From: Nannochloropsis oceanica
Lineage: Eukaryota > Sar > Eustigmatophyceae > Eustigmatales > Monodopsidaceae
Assembly: GCA_004519485.1 (NCBI GenBank)
Contig: CP038109.1
Span: 272,001-336,000, forward strand
DNA: 64,000 nt
Reading direction: 5' to 3'
Positions 45,501 through 55,695 of the stretch are shown here, piece after piece (the first letter of the stretch is position 1; every line of letters starts with the position of its first letter). Under the pieces are notes generated by a model, which worked only from the letters and a program-made list of their open reading frames with translations, did not search any database and was not told the origin of the DNA. The position numbers and the translations under genes were made by a program.

Positions 45501-46710
45501 ATGGCGCAGTGGTTGCGGCAGCAGCTGTGGCAGTCACACCCCCCGCCTTGTCCGCGACCACCTTACATGCTCTTGCTGCCTCTAGCACTTCCTCCACGTC
45601 CAACCGATAATCTGCCTCAGCCGCCCCTCTGTGTGCAAAGGCTACCAGCAGCTTTTCCAATTTATCTTGATACGAGGCCTCCAAGGGGCTGACGGGTTTC
45701 TTACTCTCAGCTACTGCCGATCCCTCTGCACCAGCCTTGGAAGCAGCCGCTGCCTTGCCTTTTCCTTTTGGACTAGCCCCTCGCTTGACCGGTGCTTTTT
45801 TGGCTGCGGCCTTGCTGATGACAGTCGGGGTAGCAGTGATGGTGGTGGAATCGGCTGGAGCAGCTGCAGGAGGTGCAGCAGATACCCCATCCGGCGATTT
45901 GGCTTCCCCCTCGTCATTGCTATCCGCAATTATCATCACGTGCGAGCCTTGTTGCTGATTCTCCCCACCTCCTTGATCTACCTCCTCGTTTGCGGTGTCG
46001 TCCATCACGACCACCTCCATGTCTTCCTTCATCGCTTCCTCCTTCTCGGAAGTCTTCTGCGGAGACCTTGTCATCCCTCCCCCATTCCCCTTCCCCTCAT
46101 TATCGCCGCCCCCAGTCGCAGTCTTCCTACCCCGTGGCATCAACGTCGCTCGTGATGTCGGTGTAGCAGCTGGAGAGCTAGCAGGAGCATGAGTAGCAGC
46201 AGGTGTAGCAGGGGCAGTAGCAGCGGTAGAGGCAGTAACATTCCTTGCAGCGGTAGCAGCAGCCTTGAGAGCACCCCGCTTCTTGGCCAGGGGCTTGCCT
46301 CGAGAGGCTCTACTGGACACGCGTGCGCTCGGGGCAGGCGTTGTCTGTGGCTGCTGCTGTTGTTCTGGCGCGATTACCTCCTGCTGCTCCTGCTTCCCCT
46401 GCTCCTCCGCAGGCGCCTTTGCTTGCCCCTTTTCCGTCTCCTTCTCGACAGCCGCCGCTCCTTCGACCTGCTCCTCCTCCTGCATCTCCCCTCTTTCACG
46501 ACCTTTCGCTTGAGCGGCCGCCTCGGTTGCCGAGGCCATGACCCCAATAGGTGACATTAGCATGCCCCCGCCGTCTCCCGCCCGCACATTAGCACTAGGC
46601 GTAGCAGCTTCATTCACACTGATGCTCTTTTCCCCCCCGCCACCATCGCCACACTTCTCTGCCTTCTTGGCGCTGCCGAAGAAGGATGACAGCGATACTT
46701 GTTTCTTGGC
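42583..46710 (-). CDS. CHAF1A: CAF-1 large subunit (p150)-like histone chaperone; 5' exon unresolved
   Basis: A 4.1-kb terminal exon of about 1,375 codons; its 5' border is an acceptor (AACCCAG) because an in-frame stop lies just upstream. Near the start is a PCNA-interacting box (KKQVSLSSFFGSAKK, with Q-x2-L-x2-F-F). A low-complexity Ala/Pro region and a helical domain (LEASYQDKLEKLLVAF) follow. Then come the charged KER helix (KEKEKLRAVAEKAEKLRQRE) and a second weak PIP-like QPAISAFFSK. The diagnostic CAF-1 ED domain reads MKFLSFAEDVRPPYYGTWSR, FWGKSKFLDYGYDSEEDWEEG, and the acidic run. A winged-helix-like C-terminus (LLKLVEGSTLGKDKLIDAFLATHP) precedes an Ala/Thr-rich tail. CAF-1 deposits H3-H4 on replicated DNA through PCNA. 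The first coding exon is missing from my model; 46848-47012 is a candidate with a phase-0 donor. Confidence 0.9.
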   Translation of the reverse strand, partial: AKKQVSLSSFFGSAKKAEKCGDGGGGEKSISVNEAATPSANVRAGDGGGMLMSPIGVMASATEAAAQAKGRERGEMQEEEQVEGAAAVEKETEKGQAKAPAEEQGKQEQQEVIAPEQQQQPQTTPAPSARVSSRASRGKPLAKKRGALKAAATAARNVTASTAATAPATPAATHAPASSPAATPTSRATLMPRGRKTATGGGDNEGKGNGGGMTRSPQKTSEKEEAMKEDMEVVVMDDTANEEVDQGGGENQQQGSHVMIIADSNDEGEAKSPDGVSAAPPAAAPADSTTITATPTVISKAAAKKAPVKRGASPKGKGKAAAASKAGAEGSAVAESKKPVSPLEASYQDKLEKLLVAFAHRGAAEADYRLDVEEVLEAARACKVVADKAGGVTATAAAATTAPSAAAHAAAIAAGEEGNKEEATNAEALTETVTIRTGVDVTTSVSSAAAVEAETSSVTVPEGLIPLLARLVQGSPLPLSQLTRDIIEYLTTELVPCVEELPVDVLKKKIRLLAERKAYGVKPRAAIVAEDLDSEAVWRWEVVQGEFLSNRTEGKNAVKEARSERSNVGKHVKALSHLIKTIRKDPTASAAISQAEEKVLGLERQAEVVKQRKALVQKKEKEKLRAVAEKAEKLRQREEEKYRKKEEREQKEKERQEEKRRKEEAAAAAAAAGDDGIDGFGGGKKKIAVVLDVKQPAISAFFSKAKTPILESAQTAAGGLLMGVGGSSLPLNGLSATTAAAALAGLGGDAGGEVTATEVAIALEAANAAKVAAMDAVFKAGPMDREELLKDLRERGKASLSAPRNPKHKPHRFQTVHVTVTHKAAEGGMWAQPEFAVLEEKRLWNAMKFLSFAEDVRPPYYGTWSRRSRDVKPRRFWGKSKFLDYGYDSEEDWEEGEEDGDGENLSVTAENDREEDKDFQDGLDYTDGWLARDDELDREDEEDGQEGGEEGVGRQAGQAEERGFVRLGLHFFDVDFEAERPIVDERIRPALAGYRVVCTQAGGFPIKLPYFGAPVDESVVTVKDGGAVTPTGSPKTSPSRKGKKKAGAADGEGSCGGAAAGLEGGDVKAADVKPGRGPKTVDAALVPELLKLVEGSTLGKDKLIDAFLATHPGAASKLQIKALIESSAEKQKCTVGSACGKMLWVVKQELLDQFALQRYQPPPAPVPAVSADAVGIASAVPSVSAGTAVCTTPATKKRKAAPKKTKVTTATLPGSAATIPVAPATAAATAAAVSVPVSLSATALTTVKTSAAVAATMTTESGATVVEASEEVEIVAKEPPVKKARKSVPAKAIKDVTKGTPTLTKFWGKDGGHTADENSSQKSNHVVAFSRASIPSFPSSPQKDAKVSAEEESEKEIIGVTGGNAGAAPAMDTSS

Positions 46711-47518
46711 CTGGGTTTAATTGAAAAAGAGGGAGAAGGGTAGGGTTTCTGAGCAGGTATGGCGCGATATGGAGGGCAGGAAGAAAAAAAGACGACAATA
46801 CAACATCCTTAAAATCAGCAGATGCCCTATGCTTTTGCTGATTATACTCCCAAAAGCACACACTTATCAAAAGCATGGCCAAGTAGCTTTCTCGTTATCC
46901 CACTTCGCGGCCTTCCTCCTCCCATCAAACCGCCTACCGGTCCATTGGCCTTGCCCTTGCCTGCTTTCTCCTTGACGGCGGCACCGATCGCCCCTCCTGG
47001 CCCTCCGGTCATGGTTGCCTGGTCAAGCTTGGCGACTGCTTTTGCTACCAGACCTATGCAGTCTATGTACGGCGGGAGATGAAGGAGAAGGGGAGGGGTT
47101 GTCAATGAGGCACAGACACCAAGTAAAAGCCTTGATCATGGGGAGCAGTGGGCCGAGGAATATTAAACATGTCCTGGCAGGTTGATAGTCTGCGCACATG
47201 CATCTGCACAGAGGAAGAGTGACCGAATGCGATCAGGTACACAGAAAACAAAAGCAAAGCAAAAAGCAGCGAAGCCTCGAGTCACTTCGCCGAAGAGACA
47301 GCGAGGCGTTGAGGCGATGCTCAAGGCGGGAACATTCCTTAGTCGTAGTAGCACCGATTGACCACATTTCCAGTGCCTTGGTGTGGTTATGTGCATGCAC
47401 TACGATCTCTTTCTGGTGTTGTCTACTGACATCTCATTCTCTTCTCTCAAGCCCGCTCTCTCCGCCCTCAACAGCCACCGCCCCGTCGTCCACCGCACCA
47501 TCATATTATCATTATCAG
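46711..47518. promoter_or_regulatory. Divergent region between CAF-1 and Nnf1-like genes, 808 bp
   Basis: It must contain the first exon of the CAF-1 gene and both promoters. The only protein-like stretch is the small frame at 46842-47012. Confidence 0.3.
46842..47012 (-). CDS. Small ORF; possible first exon of CAF-1 gene
   Basis: A minus-strand frame of 56 codons from ATG 47012, Gly/Lys/Ala-rich with a basic end (TRKLLGHAFDK). Ending it at a GGA|GTATAA donor (exon 46848-47012) would join in phase 0 to the CAF-1 exon at 46710 and place its PIP box near residue 60. The same frame is also open upstream (LVAKAVAKLDQAT). It could equally be an independent small gene or noise. Confidence 0.25.
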   Translation of the reverse strand: MTGGPGGAIGAAVKEKAGKGKANGPVGGLMGGGRPRSGITRKLLGHAFDKCVLLGV

Positions 47519-48762
47519 ATGGAGAAGACGACGCTTAACCCAGCCGCTACCGCCAGCATGAAGCACCTGCGCACGCTCTTTGTGGACAAGTATCTGGAGA
47601 ATACAGTTAAGCACTTGTGTACCAAGGACGTACCGGTAAGTCGATGGCGGAGGCGCGATTCGGATGGAGGTCTTGGTGTCCAGAGGGCCGAATGGGAGGG
47701 GATAAAGAGACGTGGCAGGCGGAGGGAAGGCGTGATGCTTTGCCGTGGGCGTGAGATTAAAAAGCCCCCACGGTTGGGATATGGCATTTTCGGGAGGGGA
47801 ATAGAAGAATTGATTGACGAGGCGGGTCCTGGGCATGAATGGGTGCGGTGGCCTTCGAGGGTTGGTAGGAGCTCATTCCGCTTGACCCTGTACCCACGCA
47901 GTCTCTGCGCCCGCCACGTAGTCGAAAAGAGGGGCGTCGCATGAAGCGGTGGACTGTGTTGCATCACATCACTCCCCCATTCTCTCCCCTTGTCTGCCAC
48001 GCACATGTCCCTGCTCCTCAACAAGCCCTCCGCAATCTCTCACCCCCCTTCCCTTCTCGACCGTCCTTAATATCGATTTAGGAAACCTTCGGCGGACTCA
48101 AAGATCAACTCGACGGTCCCCTCTTTAATATTCTCATGACATTGGTCAAGGAGAAGATGCAGGGCCTCGGACCCTTCGCCCAGAACGAATTTGAGGAGAT
48201 GTGTGCTGAGATGGGATTGGAAGACAAATTTCGACAAGTGGAGACCCAGGAGGCTGCGAAAGTCGCGGCCGCCCAAGCAGTGGTCACGGCGGCGGAGAAA
48301 AAGAAGTCCGATGCGGTTGCTGCTGCACTGGCAACAGCGGCGGCGGCGGTTAGGAGGAAAGGGGGAAACGGGCCCGCGGGGCAGGTAGGGGAGGAGGACA
48401 GCAGTGATCGGCTAGGTGGCATGACTCCTGAGGGCTTGGCTCGACATCGACGTATGGTGATAAAGCGGAAGGAGTTGACGGAGCTGCAGGGTATGCATGA
48501 GAAGGTACGTGTTAAAGATGTCAGAGATGTAGGGTATCACACACCTGGATTTTCGGGCATGGGGTTGACGCAACAACGTCCCTCTTGTCATCCCCATCTA
48601 CCACCGCCCACCCTCCAACATAAATAATAGGAGGCATCGCTGTACTCAGAAGCGGAGGAAGACTTGAAGGTGGCCAAGAATAAGATGAAGGAGGTGTATA
48701 ATGACTTGGGCACCCTTGCTCCTGAGGCGCAGAGGCTCCTGCAACGCTGTGTTGAAAACTGA
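47519..48762 (+). CDS. Nnf1/PMF1-like coiled-coil protein (putative kinetochore MIS12 complex subunit)
   Basis: Exons 47519-47635, 48082-48504 and 48631-48762, all phase 0, give 223 aa. The N-terminal pattern HLRTLFVDKYLENTVKHL, then TFGGLKDQLDGPLFNILM and MCAEMGLEDKFRQVE, matches the helical start of Nnf1/PMF1: two helices with a conserved aromatic/Leu pattern, then a short motif before the long coil. An Ala-rich helix, a Gly-rich link and a C-terminal coiled coil (KRKELTELQGMHEK / EASLYSEAEEDLKVAKNKMK) follow. Length is near PMF1 (about 205 aa). In the MIS12 complex Nnf1 ties inner centromere proteins to the microtubule-binding NDC80. The call rests on pattern, not strong identity; another small coiled-coil protein is possible. 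Confidence 0.5.
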
Positions 48763-49273
48763 AGAGTCGATGTCCGATGGGAGTTTACACGTGTGTTGTG
48801 GCTTGATACCAACTGGGAGGGGAGGAGCGGGAATGGGACAAGGGGGCGCAGGCAGAGTATGTGTTTGCGACTTTAAAAAAAGGCAATGGACGTGTATGTG
48901 GGTTGAGGAAATACCACAAAGTACGGAAAGGTCGACAAATGCGAAGGGACCCAGCGACGAGTGAAAAGGAAGGCCATATCTTCCGAACATGTGTATTATC
49001 GGGACGAGGCATATTCAAAAGAAACCCTAACCCTACATATCAACAATAACAAACGAGCAGACAACAAAAAGCTCGCTACAATTTGCACTCTTTATAGACT
49101 CGAGGCTATCCGACTTGGATGCACGACTTACTACCACTATACTGTACTTTTCTATGTATCCTTTTACACGCACTGTCATCAAGGTCACGTTTTTGACACT
49201 ACTCCTTTCTCCCCCCCCCCCCCCCCCCTCACCCAAACCGATTCCGAGAAAAGAAGATGTATGTCTTCCCTTA
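48763..49273. other. Convergent intergenic region, 511 bp
   Basis: It lies between the Nnf1-like and GRAM-VASt 3' ends. It holds a short telomere-like CCCTAACCCTA (about 49024-49034) and a poly-C run. No gene. Confidence 0.4.
49210..49228 (+). repeat. Poly-C run, about 18-19 bases
   Basis: An uninterrupted C tract lies in the 3' flank of the GRAM-VASt gene (poly-G in its transcript); its exact length is prone to sequencing error. Confidence 0.8.
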
Positions 49274-52206
49274 TCAGTAGGAATCCCCGGGCGGAGATAC
49301 GCGTCCCGCTAATTCCCGCAGCTCACCCCGCATCTCCTGCACCTCGACCCGCAACGCTACTAGCTCCGCCACAAGGTCTTTCACTTGCCGGGGCGTCAAT
49401 GAAGGCGACAATAAGTCCGTCTCTACCCCCACGCCCCCCCCGAGACCAAGATAAGAACCAATGGGCAGCACCGCATTGAGCACAAGACGAAGGACGTAGA
49501 AGACACACGTAAACACCATAACAGCCAGCACGAACCGATCCCACTTGATCCGCTTTAGCAGGTCAATCAATGGTTCCGACACCATTAATAAAGCTCCGTC
49601 ATCAGCACGCGCTTCGCGAGCGTGTCCTCTTACTCCTTTCGCTGAAACCGCTTCCCCTCCTCGTCCTCCCATGCCTCCTGCAGTTTTCCGTCCAGCACCA
49701 GCACCAGCACCAGCACCAGAACCAGCACCAATAGCTTTCCGTGGCGGATGGACAGACCGGCGTGCATGTGCATGGGACCGCGAAAGCGCCCGGTCATGGT
49801 GCTTGCGGGCAGATCGCTTCTCAATCATTTCAAACCAACGCCGATGATATTGCAGTGTATCCGCACGCGAGCGACTCTCGATGATCTTCCGAAAGAAGGT
49901 ACTCTTGACGAACTTGACTTCAAACGACGTCTCGATCGAGAGCCCGCCCTGTTCCCCTCCCTCGCCTGTCCGCAAAGGCCGGACGACCCACCGGTCTTCA
50001 ACCACGAAACAATCCCCGGCGGGAACATTTTCCATGGCCGAAGACGTCTCGAGGATCATCCCATGCTGTCCAAAGACGCGGACACGCTGCATTTGCATGA
50101 CGAGTGCGGTGGGCGGGCCGACAGGTAGTCCCTGATATGAAGTGATTGAGGTGTCGGGAAGGGGGAGGGGGGGGGAGGATGTGTGTAGAGAAAAAAAGAA
50201 GAAGGACTATAGAGAAGTCTGCTCCCTGCAAGCTATCTCAGTTTTATAATAGAATAGAAGAAATCAGGCACACCTCACGCATGTCGTCTTCTGATACCCA
50301 CCTCCAGACTGGTAACAAAATGGATAGTGCGCGTGGCTCCCACCCCCTGGTTCACTTCCTGCCAGGGTGTCACTTCAATCTGCGTGTCGCCTTCCCATTC
50401 TGAGTGGGACGAAATAAGGGATAGAATTGGAAGGAAGTAATTATATGCTGCAAAAATGTCGTCTTCCTCCTCAATCTGCTTAGATGAAGCTTCGCCTCTC
50501 TCTATATCGTATTCCCCCCCCCCTTTCTCCATACCGTGGTACTTGTCCACCCCCCGAGATGCCTTATCCGAGATATAGTCCTCAAAAAACTCTTGTACGG
50601 TGACCTTAGGCAGTATGAACTCCAGCCCCCTCTCCTTCAACTGAGGACCCGCCAGGGCCTGGGTTAATGCCGCTCCCAAATCTCCCTCTGACACCACACT
50701 TTGCGTGCCTTCCCTCAGGTCATCAAAATCCAACATGTCCTCCTCCCCCATAGACCCCAAGCTACGCGCTCCCTCCAATATTGGTGGCACGGGGACCTTT
50801 TCCTCGCCGCTTTCAGGCGATCCGCCTCCCTCACTCCTGGTGGGGGCGTGGGTGTCGGACGCGGGAAGCTCCAACGGAGGAGGGAAAACCACGAGTCCTG
50901 GCGAGGTGGGTACGACGGGCATAGCCGGAGAGGGTGCTTGACTTTTCGAATCTGATGGCAGTACCGGCTGCTGCTGTAGCTGCTGCTTATGTGGACGCGA
51001 AGTCGGCGTAGCCGAAGGAATGGGTGCGACCGATGCTGCCGAGTCGTTCGCGGCGGCAGCAGCAGCAGCAGCAGCAGCCGTCTCGAGATTGCCGGCCTGA
51101 TCGATGGAGCGACACTCCATGATGGCTTCCCGAGAAACAGGAGGCATGCGATGGTAAGCTCGATAGCATTGCGCCATGTGGAGGAACACCTCGTCACGAT
51201 CCCAGAACGACCGGAAGCAGTACTCCTTACCCATGGTTTGAATATTAATGCCATTAGGGATAAGTAACGCCGTGTTACCCTTGGTCAAGGTGCGGACGTG
51301 AGAAAAGGGAATTTTTATTTTTTTCTCAAAACCGAAAAAGTTGCTGTAGAAGCTGGGTATGCGAGGGAAGAGGAAAAAAAGAGAAGAAAAAGTGACGAAG
51401 GATGGACTGCCATTTTATCTATCTAAAATTCTCACGCATAGAACGTCAGTAGCGATAGTATCTTCAGATCCTATAAGTGCTACCCGCGTTCTTTGAAGCG
51501 GAGTATTGCTCGTTAAGCAATAGCCCCTGGCATGCGCAGTACCCCCAACACCATTTTTTGCGATTGAAAATTGGGAGGAGAGTTGTAGTGGTGCAGTGAT
51601 TGCGAGACTATACAAATTGTCGGATCCACCAATTGACAAATCGTGCTTGGAAACTTGGCTGCCATCGTGTCCTTGCCCATGAGAGAACATTACCAACACA
51701 AGGCAGTGTAAGGCAGTGTTCTCTATCGTTTCCTCCACATAGTATTTATGCTGTCTATTTGTATCAACTCGCTCACTTATGATTCCTATCATCCTAGTCC
51801 CTTCTCTCCCATCCTCCCCTTCTTACCATACGAACTTGTCTGTAATGTACATGCGGCCGTGCAGCAAGATCTTGCTCTCCACCGCACAGGATGCGTCGTC
51901 TCGGATGCATCCCAAGTTCTCCCCAAATATCTGCCGAACAATCTCGTCTCTAAAGGTGTCCTCGGTCCTGCGCGCAAAACCATCTTTTGATGAGCTGCTC
52001 ATCGAACTCGGCAGCCGCCGTGGTTGGTGCGGCTGCGACTGCGAAGCGAGCTGCGACTGCGAAGCGAGAGGTGGATTGGCGAGAGGTTGGCCTGATGACG
52101 AAGTGTCCCCGTCCATGGAGCGCTCTCGACTACGCCGGCGGACCACCAATGGCTCTCTACCAGTGCTTTCGGGCATGGGATTCGATGGCAATGGAGATTG
52201 TGCCAT
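49274..52206 (-). CDS. GRAM-VASt membrane protein (Lam/GRAMD1-type sterol transfer candidate)
   Basis: Exons 51827-52206, 50302-51352 and 49274-50131 (phases 2 and 0) give 762 aa. The GRAM domain (about 94-185) spans intron 1: IFGENLGCIRDDASCAVESK, LLHGRMYITDKFVCFYSNFFG, KIPFSHVRTLTKGNTALLIP, YCFRSFWDRDEVFLHM. A disordered Pro/Ser/Ala linker follows. A VASt domain (about 372-590) starts LPKVTVQEFFEDYISDK; intron 2 lies in it, after which VGPPTALVMQMQRVRVFG and CFVVEDRWVV, LSIETSFEVKFVKSTFF continue. One transmembrane helix (about 678-702, FVLAVMVFTCVFYVLRLVL) and a short coiled coil end the protein. Yeast Lam/Ysp and animal GRAMD1 proteins with this order sit at ER-plasma membrane contacts and move sterols. 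Gly-Ala repeats precede the helix. Confidence 0.9.
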
Positions 52207-53693
52207 GCCTGTTGGTGAGAGTTGAAGAGTCGAGAGGGTGGCATATATAGATCAATTAATCAATGAAGACGAGTTGGCAAAAGAGATGAAAGCGCCGTCT
52301 GCTCCTTGCCTTGAAAGAAAAGAGGCCGGATTCCGAGTGGGGGCGGGCCGAAACATAGCGATAGCGGTGCACAGAAGATAAGTGCTGCTTTTGCTTTGAA
52401 CTCGTGTGGAAGTTAGACCAGAAGAAGAACAGTGCCCCTGAAGTTCAGGGCCTGAACAGGCGCTTCGTTGATGCTGCACCAGAATCCATGCCCCACTCTT
52501 GCCTCGCGCGCCCCGTCCGCCGCCCGCCGCCTCGACTTTACATCAAAGACTTGGAACCTGCCGAATGTTTCAGGCAGACACACCTTGACAGACAAAGGAA
52601 CTACATGTTGCACGACTGTGTACTTTTGTGAAGATTTTTTGGTGGCGCTTGCTGTTGCACGCTTGTTGCCTTTGACTTGACTTCTTCAGTTAGTTCTTAC
52701 AAATATGGCGAGTGCCGAAGCAAGCTGACACTGTTCCGTGCATAGCATCACACCCCATGGACAAGGCCCTTAAGTCTCATGCACTTCAATCGTTTTGCGG
52801 CTTGTGTGGCTCGGATGCATGTATGCCCCTCTGGTCGGCAGGGCGATGAACAAAAATTGCCCCAGGCAATAACCAGCCGCCTTGAAGGCAGTGACCATTC
52901 GTTTTTGTAGAACCACACGTCAAACTTCAGAGAGGGCTTCAAACCCATCCCCCACGAATCTGTGCGAGCGGCAAGGAGGTGGAGGCCATGCAAGCAGGTT
53001 TGTGTACCAAGCACCGAAAGATGATATGAGATAGAGTGGCAGCATTGCGTAGAGGGGGAGGGTTAGGGTTAGGGTTCCAGGGGCCAACCCACACACAGCC
53101 CAAAATGAAGATCAATACGTTTTGGAACAGCTGGGCGGCGATATCCGTTTGGCCATGGCTAGTGGCAGAAAAGGAAGATGGCGACATGGCGGAAGGAAAA
53201 AAAAATAGAAGAGGAATTTGAAGAAGACGAAAGGGAGAGTGATAATGCAATGATGGTCTCAAAAAAAAAAAAAAAATGTACAAGCAAACAATAATCATTT
53301 TTGTTTTACACTTTCTCCTATTTCCATTTTTCAAAACTCAAGCACATCTTTCAAGTACCATCGCGTAGTAACGACCTACCCATGCCTAATCGCAAGATGA
53401 CATCGCATGACCAATGACCAAATAGCCAAAAAAATGCTTTATCTTCAAATGAACAAACTTCGCACATTTGCTCGATCTTGCTTCCGCGTGGTACCACGCA
53501 TTAGCCAGTCTGGTGATCTTCCGCAGATCCCCTTATTTGTCTTTAAAAACGGTTGTCTCCCCCAGATATCTTTTTTCGTCTGCTCCATGGCACGGCTATT
53601 TCTCTCTCGTATCAGGGACATTTTTCCATTCTCACTTACCGAGCGCCCGCAATTTAACAGTCTTCTTTTCTTCTCCAATGTTATCTCTCCCTT
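52207..53693. other. Intergenic region between tandem minus-strand genes, 1,487 bp
   Basis: It lies upstream of the GRAM-VASt gene and downstream of WDR74 and is the longest gene-poor stretch. It has a telomere-like repeat and an A-run (53261-53276). Short ORFs carry no recognisable domain. Confidence 0.4.
53060..53076 (+). repeat. Interstitial telomere-like (TTAGGG) repeat, about 2.5 units
   Basis: GGGTTAGGGTTAGGGTT stands in the intergenic region. TTAGGG is a common telomere unit in stramenopiles. The run is too short to be a chromosome end; it could be a chance or repair-derived insertion, or a binding site for a telobox-type factor. Confidence 0.7.
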
Positions 53694-55269
53694 CTATCGC
53701 CGTGGACGCTTGGCTGGCGCCTTCCTTCCTCCTTTTCTCGTTTCTTGAACACCACCAAGACTGTCTTCCTCGTCTCCTTCATCCAGCTCGCCCACAATAT
53801 TCAATTCCACGTTCATGCCATCATTCCGATGACCAAAGGTCACCTTCTCCTCATCGTCACTCTCGTCTTCCTCCTCTTCCTCCTCGTAGTCTTTCTCTTC
53901 TTTCTCGTCATCCTCCTCATTTTCATAGATCCGCTGGACCCTAACTCTATCTTTCTTCCCGCCCTCAGTCTCTTCGTCATCACTACCACGCTCCCCTATT
54001 TCTTCCTCCTCCTCCTCTCCCTCCTCCTCGTCTAAACTGCCCACATCATCTTCCATCGCATCCAATTCATCGTCTGCCGCCGGCAACACCGCCCGCGCTT
54101 CCTCCTCCTCCTCCTCTGCCTTCCCCTTCTTCCCCCTCCTCCCCTGTCTCGAAAACAACACCGCCGTCAATCTCTGTTTCAAGTAAAACCTGAACGCCTC
54201 CTTCCGAGGCTTCCGCAAGTCATACACACGTGCCATCCTATCCAATCCCGCCAAGGCCACAAATGGCAAACTTGGGCTAGAGTGTCGCACCAACCCTCGT
54301 ATCGACCCTGCCGGTCCCTCCATCCTCCCCACCACGGCCATCTTCCCAACATCCAATCTATACACATTCCCACCCGCATCGCCACTCACCAACTCATTAC
54401 TACGAGAGCTGCTGCTCTTCCCGCTACACAATGTCGTGATTCGATACCCCTCTGGGAGATCCATCATTCGCACGGGCCTTCGATTCGACTCTCTTATGTC
54501 ATAAATTCTCACTTGCTTGTACCCCGTGCCGATGGCCACAATCTTCCCTGCCTTTCCCTCGTCATCACTATCAATAAAATGTGCGGCGGTGACCCAGACT
54601 GGTTGGCGGAGGCTGAGCTTGTCATGGGGAACATTGCGTGCTTCCCATGTTATTTCTCCCGTGCTCAAATCGTACAATCCCAGCTCTCGCTCTTTTCCTC
54701 CGACGGCCACTAGCCCGCTCGAGGGAGATCCTAGGGCCATGCATGTTAAAGGGGCTTTAAGCTGCCATTCAGCAACTAACACGTCTTTCTCCTGATCTGC
54801 TGTCGATTGAAAGGGGGCGAGGAGCTTGACCTTGCCGTCTTCGTGAGCGACGACGAGGAGTTCTTCTGCCTCGGACTGAATGGTCTCCCCTCCTGTCGAA
54901 GCCATGCCCACTACGTCGGCATTTATTATGCCTTTGCATATCTTGAGTAGGTGAGGCATCTTTCAAAGCGAAGTAGTGGGTGGTGTATGAGGAAAAGAAG
55001 TCTGGCACATACAATAAAAAGTATCTTCCCATTTTTGCTTTTCCATTATCAATCCCTCAGGCAACCACTATGCCACATACCTGTACACCATCCTCCCACA
55101 AGCTTATGACACCATCCTGCCGCGCAGCTGCAAATATTGTACCGTTTCGAGCCCAGCACAGCGCACGAATGGCCCGTGCCCGCTGCTGGCGACCGGCTAC
55201 GACGATGCGTTGGGCTTCCAGGTCGATGGACTTGAGGAGGCCGCCATCGTCGCCCGTAATGATTCGCAT
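53694..55269 (-). CDS. WDR74: WDR74/Nsa1-like ribosome biogenesis WD40 protein
   Basis: Exons 55081-55269 and 53694-54959, phase 0, give 484 aa. Exon 1 carries the first blade (MRIITGDDGGLLKSIDLE ... IRALCWARNGTIFAAARQDG). The rest follows WDR74/Nsa1: LAVGGKERELGLYDL-like VAVGGKERELGLYDLST, VAIGTGYKQVRIYDIRESNR, ELVSGDAGGNVYRLDVGKM, GPAGSIRGLVRHSSPSLPFV, ALAGLDRMARVYDLRK, AFRFYLKQRLTAVLFS. The last third is a very acidic tail (Glu/Asp runs) ending in a basic KGGRKAPAKRPRR nuclear signal. Nsa1/WDR74 joins early 60S pre-ribosomes with the AAA-ATPase NVL/Rix7. The gene diverges from RRN3. Confidence 0.9.
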
Positions 55270-55695
55270 AGCTGAGAAAATACACCAATGGGGGTAAACG
55301 GAAAAGACAAACGGATTTAGTGGACTCTGGTCATTTGTTGATGTGTGAGAGTGTGGAAGTGGTGGGTACAAGCGGGATAAGGTCGCGTTTTCGTCGACGA
55401 TCGAGAAGAAGCGATGGTGGCTGGTGGGCCATGCTTGCCTGTGCCGAGGATGTGCGCTGTCGCTGACCATGAATTTTAGCTCATGTTTTCAATTGCATAC
55501 TACACCCCATTCTATGATCTTACAGGCAATCTCTTGTCTTTGGTCTTCTGGCGTTGCCTTTTTCCGGGAGGGCTGCGAGCTCGCATCATCATCAGCAGGA
55601 AATCACTGTTCGGTGGCCTTGCTTCTTTGTTCGGGAGGGGGTGGAGGCCTGCGCTACATAGACGCACAAGCACTAAGCGGGCATTCTAGGTAAAT
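55270..55695. promoter_or_regulatory. Divergent promoter region of WDR74 and RRN3 genes, 426 bp
   Basis: Two ribosome-production genes are transcribed away from this stretch, so shared growth control is plausible. I could not identify a specific motif by eye. Confidence 0.4.

Noticed and set aside
53060-53076. Chromosome end
   Set aside because: Only about 2.5 TTAGGG units with genes on both sides, so it is interstitial.
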